Source: Treponema sp. (lineage in GTDB: Bacteria; Spirochaetota; Spirochaetia; Treponematales; Treponemataceae). Taken from it: a stretch of DNA of 11,941 nucleotides. Made by a program: the position numbers and the translations under genes. Below, in pieces: positions 5,540 to 11,941 of this stretch; the stretch's first letter is position 1, and every line of letters begins with the position of its first letter. The stretch is from assembly GCA_017617145.1 (NCBI GenBank), contig JAFZWX010000094.1, positions 1 through 11,941 of the forward strand, given 5' to 3'. A model generated the notes under the pieces. It worked only from the letters and a program-made list of their open reading frames with translations. It was not told the DNA's origin and did no database searches.

Positions 5540-7063
5540 ATGGAAAATCTTAATATTGATGAAGGTGACTGGATTTATGAGGATGATCCGGTGGCTAAGG
5601 CGGCTTATGTTAATTTTGGCATAAGGTACATGTTTCCGTGGCAGAGACTGGTTGTTTCTAACATTATGGAAGCTTACGAGAACTGGCGGTCGGGTGTTGC
5701 TGGTGAAATTGCCCTTGCACAAGATAACGATGCTTTTTGTAAAGGACGACAGATTGTGCTTTTACCTACGGGGGCAGGTAAATCCTTGTGTTTCCAGGTA
5801 CCGGCGCTGTTGCTCGACGGGCCTTCGCTTGTAATTTATCCACTCCTTGCTCTTATGACAGATCAACAGAGGAGAATGGAAGAGGGAAGTTTACGTAGTG
5901 TAACATTCCGGGGTGGACAGACAGAAGCAGAACGCTCTGAATGCTTTGCCAAAATCAAAGGCGGGGCGAAAATTATTCTTGCAAATCCAGAGGTTCTTCA
6001 AAGTAAAAAACTTATACAACAACTTAAAGAAGTTGGAATAAAGCATATTGCAATTGACGAAGCACATTGTGTTTCTGAATGGGGCGATACATTCAGACCT
6101 TCATATCTTGGACTTGGAGAAGTTATAAACGAGCTTAATCCTCCTGTTATTACTGCATTTACAGCAACAGCTTCCCCTCCAGTCCTTGCACGTGTTTCGG
6201 AAATTTTATTTGGTGGACAGGCTCACATTGTTCGCAGCGAAAGCGACAGACAGAATATTCATTATTTTGTACGGCGCGCTGCTGTAAAGAAAAAAATGGC
6301 TTTGGAGCTTGCCGCCACAGAACAACGCCCAATGATTATTTTTTGTGGCACTCGTGGAAAAAGTGAAGACATGGCTCGTGAATTAAACTTTTGTTTTGGA
6401 CGTGGTACAGCTCAGTATTACCACGCGGGACTTAAAAAATCAGAAAAAGAAGCAGTAGAACAATGGTTTTACCAGAGCAAAGAAGGAATTCTTTGTGCCA
6501 CATGCGCTTATGGAATGGGTGTGGACAAAAAGGATATAAAAACTGTAGTTCACCTTGAAGCGTCTGCAACGGCTGAAGCGTATATTCAGGAAGCGGGTCG
6601 TGGCGGCAGGGATGGCAGTGTAGCAAAAGCAATTCTTTTATGGAGTTTACAAGATAGTCTTGATTATTCTGTGTATAAACCAGGTTCACGCGAGGCAGCT
6701 CTACGTGATTTTGCCGAAACAACTTCATGCAGACGACAGGTTTTGCTTGATGCACTGGGTGCAGAACAGGCAGTATGCAGTGGTTGTGATATTTGCAACG
6801 GAAAAAAATATCCTACAAGCGACTGGGAACTGGTACAAAAACTCATAAAGCGAAACCCGCATTTTTATTCCAAAGACGAAATCGCCGAAGAACTTTCTTA
6901 CAAAATGAATACAACCTTTAGAAAAGTCCTTGGCTTGAACATCTGGGAACACAATGACAGCGTTTCAGTAATAGATCAGCTCATGAAATCTGGTCGCATT
7001 CTGGTAGATAAATTTTTGTGGAGAAATAAACTGTATGTATTACGAAATAGAAAAGTTGTATAA
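5540..7063 (+). CDS. recQ: RecQ family ATP-dependent DNA helicase
   Basis: This is a 3'-5' superfamily 2 helicase of recombination and fork repair. The ATG at 5540 gives 507 aa. The frame is open back to 5351, but that part runs through the hairpin and T-rich spacer and reads as low-complexity Phe/Ser. Motifs: I PTGAGKS 76-82, II DEAH 173-176, III TAT 208-210, IV IIFCGTRGKSE 266-276, V CAYGMGVDK 322-330 and VI QEAGRGGRDG 350-359. The RecQ zinc site is C397, C413, C416 and C419. Beyond it only about 85 residues remain, a short winged-helix-like tail without recognisable HRDC domain (E. coli RecQ has about 610 aa). About 25 extra residues lie between the FPWQ motif and motif I. The TAA at 7061-7063 falls inside the left arm of the next hairpin. 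Confidence 0.93.
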   Translation: MENLNIDEGDWIYEDDPVAKAAYVNFGIRYMFPWQRLVVSNIMEAYENWRSGVAGEIALAQDNDAFCKGRQIVLLPTGAGKSLCFQVPALLLDGPSLVIYPLLALMTDQQRRMEEGSLRSVTFRGGQTEAERSECFAKIKGGAKIILANPEVLQSKKLIQQLKEVGIKHIAIDEAHCVSEWGDTFRPSYLGLGEVINELNPPVITAFTATASPPVLARVSEILFGGQAHIVRSESDRQNIHYFVRRAAVKKKMALELAATEQRPMIIFCGTRGKSEDMARELNFCFGRGTAQYYHAGLKKSEKEAVEQWFYQSKEGILCATCAYGMGVDKKDIKTVVHLEASATAEAYIQEAGRGGRDGSVAKAILLWSLQDSLDYSVYKPGSREAALRDFAETTSCRRQVLLDALGAEQAVCSGCDICNGKKYPTSDWELVQKLIKRNPHFYSKDEIAEELSYKMNTTFRKVLGLNIWEHNDSVSVIDQLMKSGRILVDKFLWRNKLYVLRNRKVV

Positions 7064-7150
7064 AAAATGCGGAGCGGAGTTTTGGGTTTTGCGGAACGCC
7101 CTCTTCGTTTAGTGGAGCAAAACACAAAACTTCGCGGGAGCCTTTTTTAT
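7060..7150. terminator. Large hairpin H4, bidirectional terminator between recQ and the OmpA gene
   Basis: The outer arms ATAAAAAA/TTTTTTAT (7060-7067 with 7143-7150) give T6 runs on both strands, as in a shared terminator for convergent genes. Inside, GC/GC pairs, an asymmetric GGA/GGGA internal loop (7071-7073, 7136-7139), then a long stem (about 7074-7092 with 7117-7135, one wobble, one mismatch) lead through a GGA/GGA bulge and two AC/GT pairs to a 14-nt loop at 7098-7111. On the minus strand the loop is TAAACGAAGAGGGC, which shares the ACGAAGAGG core with the hairpin at 5339-5406. It overlaps the recQ stop codon and ends 12 bp from the stop of the convergent gene. Confidence 0.85.
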
Positions 7151-7161
7151 GCAGGCCTGTT

Positions 7162-8364
7162 TTAATCCATAATGGTTATTTCTACACGACGATTCTTGGC
7201 GCGCCCTTCTTCTGTGTTGTTGCTTGCTACCGGCTCTTTGGAACCCTTGCCCTGAGTAAAGATATGATATTCATCGCGGACTCCAAGCCCAATAAGGTAA
7301 GATGCAACTGCTTCAGCACGTTCTTCGGAAAGTTTCTGACGTGCACTTGCAGTTCCACGGTCTGCACAATGACCAGTTATTAAAAGATCATTGGAATATT
7401 GCTTCAAAAGTTCACCGATTTTCTTAAGCTTTAGTTTTTCGCTTTCCAAAAGAACATCAGAATCTGGTTCAAACTGAATATTATCAAGACTGATTGTAAG
7501 TCCTTTTTCACCTTTTTTTACAGAAATATTTTCGAGTTTAAGTTTATCAAAGGTATCCTGCAGTTGTTTTGCAGTAGAATCGTCATTAAGTGAACTGAAC
7601 TCTGTAAGTTCTGCGTGGGCTGTACCGGTATACACAAAAAGGTTTCCGTAAATATCCAGGATTTTAATAAGGAATTCTTCATCATAATGATCAAGGAGTC
7701 CTTTGTTGTTATCCCAATAAAGAGTCTGCTTTGACCAACCAACAGATTGATAAAGTGTCTGTCCTGCATTCAGCTGTTCGTCGGTTGCTTCGTACGAAAA
7801 ATCATAATCAACAAGAATGACATTCAGCTTTTTACCGTCTATGGTTGTATCTTCTTTATAGGTGTAGTTTGCTTCAAAAGGAAAAATGAGTGCTTTATCC
7901 ATAACAAAGCCTTTACTCACATCCTGAACTTCTTTTCCTTTTGCAGTCCAGGTTTCGCCAATCTTTACCTTTTTATCAGGGAAAACCGGAACATTGCGTA
8001 CGGTTGGCATATAAATATCATCGGAAATTGTGAGTTCGCCGTTTTTTTTGCGCGAAAATACAGAGGTTGTTTCTTCGCCCCAGCTAAGAATTCTGCCTGT
8101 CTGCTGGCTGATTGAATTTTCTGTTGTCATGTAAGTGGCATAAATAAAGGCTTCTCCATCGCTTGCAACATTTGTCATTTTAGAAGAAATGCGGTTGATG
8201 ATTTCGGCATGATGACTTGGAACATTATTTACGTAAACATCTTCTTCTACAGTAGAAATATAACTGCCGGAATTGCCCTTTTTCTGCTTGAATTCGAATT
8301 TTACCTGAGCAGAAAGGGTTGCAGCAAGGAATACTAAAGCTAAAATAAAAACTGTTTTTTTCAT
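7162..8364 (-). CDS. Exported protein with C-terminal OmpA peptidoglycan-binding domain
   Basis: This is probably a periplasmic or outer-membrane-associated protein that holds peptidoglycan. Of its 400 aa, residues 1-19 form a signal peptide (MKKTVFILALVFLAATLSA, then Q), typical of signal peptidase I and without a lipobox cysteine. Residues about 20-260 are a mixed, beta-rich region I do not recognise. A short linker with coiled-coil tendency (262-278) leads to the OmpA domain at about 285-400, with TGHCADRGT 330-338, LSEERAEAVASYL 345-357 and GRAKNRRVEI 387-396. D335 and R388 fit the residues that bind diaminopimelate or its replacement. Whether the domain prefers ornithine-containing peptidoglycan cannot be seen. 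Shine-Dalgarno AGAGGA is 6 nt from the ATG. Confidence 0.88.
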   Translation of the reverse strand: MKKTVFILALVFLAATLSAQVKFEFKQKKGNSGSYISTVEEDVYVNNVPSHHAEIINRISSKMTNVASDGEAFIYATYMTTENSISQQTGRILSWGEETTSVFSRKKNGELTISDDIYMPTVRNVPVFPDKKVKIGETWTAKGKEVQDVSKGFVMDKALIFPFEANYTYKEDTTIDGKKLNVILVDYDFSYEATDEQLNAGQTLYQSVGWSKQTLYWDNNKGLLDHYDEEFLIKILDIYGNLFVYTGTAHAELTEFSSLNDDSTAKQLQDTFDKLKLENISVKKGEKGLTISLDNIQFEPDSDVLLESEKLKLKKIGELLKQYSNDLLITGHCADRGTASARQKLSEERAEAVASYLIGLGVRDEYHIFTQGKGSKEPVASNNTEEGRAKNRRVEITIMD

Positions 8365-8370
8365 AAAAAA

Positions 8371-8412
8371 TCCTCTATAATTCTATTATGTTAAACAATA
8401 TTTCTATAACAA
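8371..8412 (-). promoter_or_regulatory. Promoter and ribosome binding site of the OmpA-domain gene
   Basis: On the minus strand TTGTTA (8412-8407, 4/6), a 16-nt spacer and CATAAT (8390-8385, 5/6) precede AGAGGA (8376-8371), which is 6 nt from the ATG at 8364. Transcription would start near 8378, giving a short leader with Shine-Dalgarno. The promoter lies inside the start of the divergent gene at 8388, so the two genes probably influence each other. Confidence 0.5.
8376..8381 (+). promoter_or_regulatory. -10 box of the nuclease-like gene, leaderless type
   Basis: A perfect TATAAT is followed by TCTATT and the ATG at 8388. No convincing -35 box was found at 16-18 nt. No Shine-Dalgarno sequence fits in the interval. 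Confidence 0.5.
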
Positions 8413-8786
8413 CGTTACTTTTACTTTTCGTCATTTTTTTGCTGGTACTTTTGATAATTTTTCAAGAGATTAGAATAAAAATTAAGCTTAAGAAAATCCG
8501 TCAGGATGCCGTAAAACGCTCAAATGCAGTAAAAGGCGGCCAGCTTGCCGAACAATTAGCCCCATTTCTGCCAAATTTTCCATGTAACCCCGCTGATGCC
8601 CACTTTTTAGGCCAGCCCATAGATTATATAGCCTTCCCAGGTCTTTGCGAAAAAGGCAGTGTAGATGAAATATTATTAATAGAAGTAAAAACAGGCGTGT
8701 CACAGTTGTCACAAAGAGAAAAAGGTATACGCGAAGCTGTAGAAAAAGGAAGAATACGCTATATCGAATACAGAATCAATCCTTAA
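8388..8786 (+). CDS. Membrane-anchored Holliday-junction-resolvase-related endonuclease (PF10107-like)
   Basis: The 132-aa protein has one transmembrane segment at about 8-27, a basic linker (29-45) and a compact domain at 46-130. The order GQPIDYIAF 75-83, ILLIEVKTG 95-103, LSQREKGIREAVEKGRIRYIEYRI 107-130 fits the family described as endonucleases related to archaeal Holliday junction resolvases, from memory of its motif pattern. D79, E99 and K101 form a PD-(D/E)xK-type site, with Q109 or E111 as further candidates. The family's true substrate is poorly known, and the membrane anchor points to DNA handled near the membrane. Activity is an inference. The TAA is followed after about 55 bp by the hairpin at 8842-8932. 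Confidence 0.75.
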   Translation: MLNNISITTLLLLFVIFLLVLLIIFQEIRIKIKLKKIRQDAVKRSNAVKGGQLAEQLAPFLPNFPCNPADAHFLGQPIDYIAFPGLCEKGSVDEILLIEVKTGVSQLSQREKGIREAVEKGRIRYIEYRINP

Positions 8787-8841
8787 TTAATAAACTCCGG
8801 TAAAAGATTTAGCAGACGAATAAAAACTAAAGTAGCCATTT

Positions 8842-8932
8842 GAAAAATCTGAGTTACGGAGTAGAAAAAAAACTCGGACAACTTCTTTCTGTTGGCCGAG
8901 TTTTTTTTCTACGGGAGTAACTCAGATTTTTC
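8842..8932. terminator. Very long hairpin H5, bidirectional terminator between the nuclease-like gene and potD
   Basis: A perfect 16-bp outer stem (8842-8857 with 8917-8932), an asymmetric GGA/GGGA internal loop (8858-8860, 8913-8916), a perfect 17-bp stem with an A8/T8 run (8861-8877 with 8896-8912), an A-G mismatch and a CAAC/GTTG inner stem close an 8-nt loop TTCTTTCT at 8883-8890. On the minus strand the loop is AGAAAGAA, a shorter and looser relative of the 14-nt loop in the other hairpins. T5 runs are in the outer arms on both strands, suitable for ending both convergent transcripts. The GGA/GGGA loop is shared with the hairpin at 7060-7150. Confidence 0.9.
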
Positions 8933-8950
8933 TATATGATCCGATTATTT

Positions 8951-10000
8951 TTAGTCAGCTGTAAAACGGATTGTCTCCCATTTCTCGTTGAACTTTTCGA
9001 GATCTTCGCCTACGTCAAGCTTGAGTTCTCCACCTGCCATTTCTTCTGCTTTATACATTGGAACAGTTGTGCGGAGCTTGTCTGCTTCCAAGTTTACATA
9101 ACCTGGGAAACGGAATTCATCAAGGAACATTGCATAGATTTCTGGTCTGTGAATAAAGTTAATAAATTCCATAGCTCTGTCGTAATGCTTTGCACCCTTT
9201 AAGATAACCATTGAGTCAAGATACTGAGGACCGCCTTCTTTCGGAATAAAGAAGTCAATCATTTCATCCTGCTTTTCTTCCGGTACTTCACCGTATACAA
9301 CTTCGGCATATCCCTGGCAAACCCAGAAGTCTCCTGCAGCAAATGATTTACCAAAACCTTCGGCATCGAACTTTACAAGATTTGGTTTCCACTGTGTGTT
9401 GATTAAATCGGCAGCGGCCTGAAGCTTTGCATCATCAACTGTGTTTACAGAAAGTCCCTGGTAAGCAAGAGCATCACCAATAACTTCACGCATATCGTCC
9501 ATCATAGACATGTGACCCTTAAGGTCTGTTCGTGCAAAGATGTTCCAGGATTTTTCGTAATCAGTTACCTTGAGTTTGTTTACAGCAATTCCTGCCATAC
9601 CAAGATAATATGGAACCTGCCAGTTCATATCAGGGTCAAAGGTCATAAGCTGCTTGCAGGCTGAATTGATGTATTTTTTGTTTGTAAATTTTGTCTGGTC
9701 AATCTTCTGAAGCATGTTCTGATTAATCATAATCGAAGTATAGTCCTGAGAAGGGAAGGTAATATCATAACCCTTTGCACCGGCCTTGAGTTTGGCATAC
9801 ATTACTTCGTTTGAATCAAAAGTGTCTACCTTTACTGTACAATTGAATTCTTTTTCAAAAGCCTGAAGAACTGAATCAGGGGTGTAATAAGTCCAGTTGT
9901 ACAAGTACAAAACTCCATCATCTTCTTTCTTACAACCAGTTACGGCAAGTGAAGAAGCGACCAACAATGTTGCTGTTAATGCAAACAAAAATTTTTTCAT
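8951..10000 (-). CDS. potD: Spermidine/putrescine-binding lipoprotein of ABC transporter
   Basis: This substrate-binding protein delivers polyamines to the PotBC permease. The 349 aa start with a lipoprotein signal ending AVTGC (C23), a loose spirochaete-type lipobox, so it is probably anchored to the inner membrane. The PotD signature is clear: LYLYNWTYYTPDSVLQAF 31-48, SNEVMYAKLKAGAKGYDI 63-80, MDDMREVIGDAL 167-178 and IPKEGGPQYLDSMVI 252-266. W36, D169, E172, W226 and D262 line up by eye with polyamine contacts known in E. coli PotD. Tyr260 stands where E. coli has a stacking tryptophan. It is last in the potABCD operon, 12 bp after potC, with Shine-Dalgarno AAGGAG (10014-10009) overlapping the potC stop codon. 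Specificity between putrescine and spermidine is not decided. Confidence 0.95.
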   Translation of the reverse strand: MKKFLFALTATLLVASSLAVTGCKKEDDGVLYLYNWTYYTPDSVLQAFEKEFNCTVKVDTFDSNEVMYAKLKAGAKGYDITFPSQDYTSIMINQNMLQKIDQTKFTNKKYINSACKQLMTFDPDMNWQVPYYLGMAGIAVNKLKVTDYEKSWNIFARTDLKGHMSMMDDMREVIGDALAYQGLSVNTVDDAKLQAAADLINTQWKPNLVKFDAEGFGKSFAAGDFWVCQGYAEVVYGEVPEEKQDEMIDFFIPKEGGPQYLDSMVILKGAKHYDRAMEFINFIHRPEIYAMFLDEFRFPGYVNLEADKLRTTVPMYKAEEMAGGELKLDVGEDLEKFNEKWETIRFTAD

Positions 10001-10012
10001 TAGTATATCTCC

Positions 10013-10900
10013 TTAGTGTCCCGCAGCAAATCCCTTAAGTCCTTTACGGCAAAGGAAGGCAATGCTACAGGTAATTAAAATCATTACAACCGAAAGTGAA
10101 TTAATTACAGGTGAAACGCCAAAGCGGATCATCGAGTAAACATAAAGTGGAAGTGTTGTACTTCCAGGGCCTGAAACAAAGAAGGTAATTACAAAGTCTT
10201 CGAGCGACATTGTAATTGCCATTAAGAATCCCGAAAGAATTCCCGGGAAAATTGCAGGTACAACTACTTTAAACATTGTCTGGCGTTCTGTTGCTCCAAG
10301 GTCGTGCGATGCTTCGATGATTGAATAATCAAATTCATCAAGGCGGGCATTTACCATAAGGAATACAAACGGAAGACAGAAGGTTGTATGGGCTGCAAAA
10401 ACCGTGAACAAGCCCAGAGGCATATGGATTCCGCTGAAGAAAATTACCATAGAAATACCAATGATAACTTCCGGCAGAACCATTGGAAGATATGTAAGGG
10501 TCTGAATGAATTTCTTTCCCTTAAACTTGTACCAGTTTACGCCGATTGAAGCCATTGTACCAAGCAAAGTCGAAACAAGGGCAGAAGAAAGTGCTACAAT
10601 CAAGCTGTTCAAAAGGGCAGTCCACAAGGCATCTGAATTAAAGAAAAGCTCCTTGTACCACCTCATGCTGAATTCTGTAAACTCTGCACCCTTACTGTCG
10701 TTGAAGGAATAAATAATGATTACAAAAAGTGGCACAAAAAGGAACAAAAGGGTAATCCATAAAACTGTTTTAGAAAAAGACCACTTACGCTGTCCTGCTT
10801 TTTTCCAGGTACGTTTTGCGTGGCGTGCGTTTTCGGAGGTAGGTTTCCCTTTGCCTGTAATGGCATCGGTAAAAAGCTTGAACGAAAGGTTTTTTGCCAT
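10013..10900 (-). CDS. potC: Spermidine/putrescine ABC transporter permease PotC
   Basis: This is one of two membrane subunits of the PotABCD importer. The 295 aa hold about six membrane segments, the first at about 45-65. The cytoplasmic EAA loop that docks the ATPase is visible from E196 (EASHDLGATERQTMFKVVVP). The stretch SLEDFVITFFVSGPGSTTLPLYVYSMIRFGVSP at 232-264 is characteristic of PotC. An N-terminal extension of about 40 basic residues (1-42) precedes the first membrane segment and is longer than in E. coli PotC (264 aa). Its ATG overlaps the potB stop by one base (TAATG), and GGAGGT (10914-10909) is 8 nt upstream, so both coupling and direct initiation are possible. Confidence 0.95.
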   Translation of the reverse strand: MAKNLSFKLFTDAITGKGKPTSENARHAKRTWKKAGQRKWSFSKTVLWITLLFLFVPLFVIIIYSFNDSKGAEFTEFSMRWYKELFFNSDALWTALLNSLIVALSSALVSTLLGTMASIGVNWYKFKGKKFIQTLTYLPMVLPEVIIGISMVIFFSGIHMPLGLFTVFAAHTTFCLPFVFLMVNARLDEFDYSIIEASHDLGATERQTMFKVVVPAIFPGILSGFLMAITMSLEDFVITFFVSGPGSTTLPLYVYSMIRFGVSPVINSLSVVMILITCSIAFLCRKGLKGFAAGH

Positions 10901-11811
10901 TAGTTTGTACCTCCAACATAGTTTTCTTCTTTTGTGTTTTTAGTCTTAAGCTTGGCTTCCTGAGAAGTTGAGCGTGTAATCCAGGCAATTCCTGCAACAG
11001 AAATAATAGTAATAACCATAGAGAATGCTGCAGCCAATGGCCAGTTACGTGTCTTTTGTACCTGATCAACAATGATGTTTCCAAGCATGTATGAATCTTT
11101 TCCACCAACTAGGAGCGGAACGGTGTAGGCACCAAAAATCGGAATGAAAGTAAAAATCAGTGCCGAAATAATACCGCTCTTAATGCCAGGAATCAAAACC
11201 TTAAACATTGACTGTGGCTTTGTAGCACCAAGGTCTCGTGCAGCTTCAAGCAATGAAAAATCAAAACGGTCTACTGCAGTAAAGATTGGCAGAATTGCAT
11301 ACGGAATGTACATGTAAACGCTAACAAGAATTACCGCCTTTGTGTTGTAAAGGAAAGGTACATATTCTTTTGTAAGGTGCAGCGACATTAAAACCTGATT
11401 CAAAATACCGTCGTTGTTCAAAATGCTCATCCAGGCAAAAATGCGGATAAGCGAGTTTGTCCAGAACGGAATGATAACCAGGAACAAAAACAGTGTCTGA
11501 TGCTTACTGCGTGCCATTGCATATGCACTTGGAATAGAAACCAGAATTGTAAATATAGTAGAAAGTATTGTGATTTTAAGTGTGCGCAATACTATCAGAC
11601 CATATTCTGGCTTACACATCTGCTTGTAAGCCTTAAACGAAAGCTTCCATTCAACACCGCCGTAAGTTCCTTTTTTAAGGAAGCTGTACACAAAAATGAT
11701 GATGAGCGGAGCAACGAAAAATATCATAAACCACAAGCCCATAGGCCAGCCGTAGAAGGAGCCCATGGTAAGCAGTTTGTCTTTATCTTTAGCTAAAGTT
11801 TTGTCTTTCAT
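10900..11811 (-). CDS. potB: Spermidine/putrescine ABC transporter permease PotB
   Basis: This is the second membrane subunit of the polyamine importer. The 303 aa contain about six membrane segments (first at about 24-44) and the EAA loop EAARDLGATKPQSMFKVLIPG at 189-209, then FIPIFGAYTVPLLVGGKDSYMLGNII at 222-247, which is typical of PotB. The charged N-terminus (MKDKTLAKDKDK) and Lys-rich C-terminus are probably cytoplasmic. The ATG at 11811 lies 6 bp after the potA stop without an obvious Shine-Dalgarno, so translation is probably coupled to potA. M16 would be an alternative start that shortens only the charged leader. Confidence 0.95.
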   Translation of the reverse strand: MKDKTLAKDKDKLLTMGSFYGWPMGLWFMIFFVAPLIIIFVYSFLKKGTYGGVEWKLSFKAYKQMCKPEYGLIVLRTLKITILSTIFTILVSIPSAYAMARSKHQTLFLFLVIIPFWTNSLIRIFAWMSILNNDGILNQVLMSLHLTKEYVPFLYNTKAVILVSVYMYIPYAILPIFTAVDRFDFSLLEAARDLGATKPQSMFKVLIPGIKSGIISALIFTFIPIFGAYTVPLLVGGKDSYMLGNIIVDQVQKTRNWPLAAAFSMVITIISVAGIAWITRSTSQEAKLKTKNTKEENYVGGTN

Positions 11812-11817
11812 AGGGCG

Positions 11818-11941
11818 TTATTTATTGATGTCTTCAACAATGTAGCCGTCTTCTGCCGACCACGAAACGTAAACACGATCCTTCCACTGAATAACAGGAC
11901 CATCATCCATATAGTCTGTGTGCTGCTTGAATACCTTAATG
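11818..11941 (-). CDS. potA: Polyamine transporter ATPase PotA, C-terminal fragment (cut by window edge)
   Basis: The frame read from the right edge ends ...VYVSWSAEDGYIVEDINK followed by TAA at 11820-11818. These 40 residues correspond to the end of the C-terminal regulatory TOBE-type domain of PotA. The motif V-x-V-x-W-x-x-E-D, together with the position directly upstream of potB, supports the call. The nucleotide-binding domain lies outside the window. Confidence 0.85.
   Translation of the reverse strand, partial: IKVFKQHTDYMDDGPVIQWKDRVYVSWSAEDGYIVEDINK

Noticed and set aside
112..8932. MITE or insertion-sequence remnants
   Set aside because: The hairpins have unrelated arms and I saw no matching target-site duplications. 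No transposase fragment is visible.

Overview
The window looks like chromosomal core sequence from a spirochaete, most likely a Treponema-type genome of moderately low G+C. This is an inference from gene content and style: a potABCD polyamine operon ending in a lipoprotein PotD with a loose lipobox, an OmpA-type envelope protein, a lysine/glutamate-rich small membrane protein, a long MurE and a RecQ without HRDC domain. No mobile element, tRNA, rRNA or CRISPR array was seen.

Layout, left to right. Positions 1-21 may hold the first codons of a minus-strand gene. Positions 22-203 carry two hairpins downstream of ddl. murE (1441-3195, minus) and ddl (204-1334, minus) form a peptidoglycan precursor pair separated by a hairpin. 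murE diverges from queD (3248-3652, plus), whose stop lies 2 bp from that of hisF. hisH and hisF (5042-3655, minus) overlap by 7 bp and make the glutaminase and cyclase halves of imidazole glycerol phosphate synthase. hisH diverges from a 72-aa membrane protein gene (5101-5319, plus), followed by a hairpin and then recQ (5540-7063, plus). recQ converges on an OmpA-domain gene (8364-7162, minus), which diverges from a membrane-anchored nuclease-like gene (8388-8786, plus). A very long hairpin separates that gene from potD, potC, potB and the 3' end of potA (11941-8951, minus).

Two signals recur beyond the genes. First, five large intergenic hairpins have unrelated stems. Four of them carry a similar 14-nt terminal loop with core ACGAARAGG, and the fifth carries a shorter, loosely similar loop. 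Where flanking genes fix the direction of transcription, the purine form of the loop is the one in the RNA. This is the best candidate for an undescribed element. Second, most genes that begin a transcription unit have a TATAAT-like hexamer ending 6 or 7 nt before the ATG and no Shine-Dalgarno sequence, as expected for leaderless mRNAs. ddl, ompA, hisF, potC and potD instead have clear Shine-Dalgarno sequences.

The genes serve mostly unrelated housekeeping roles: cell-wall precursor synthesis, queuosine/pterin chemistry, histidine/purine branch chemistry, DNA repair, envelope anchoring and polyamine import. No stretch over 300 bases lacks a gene.
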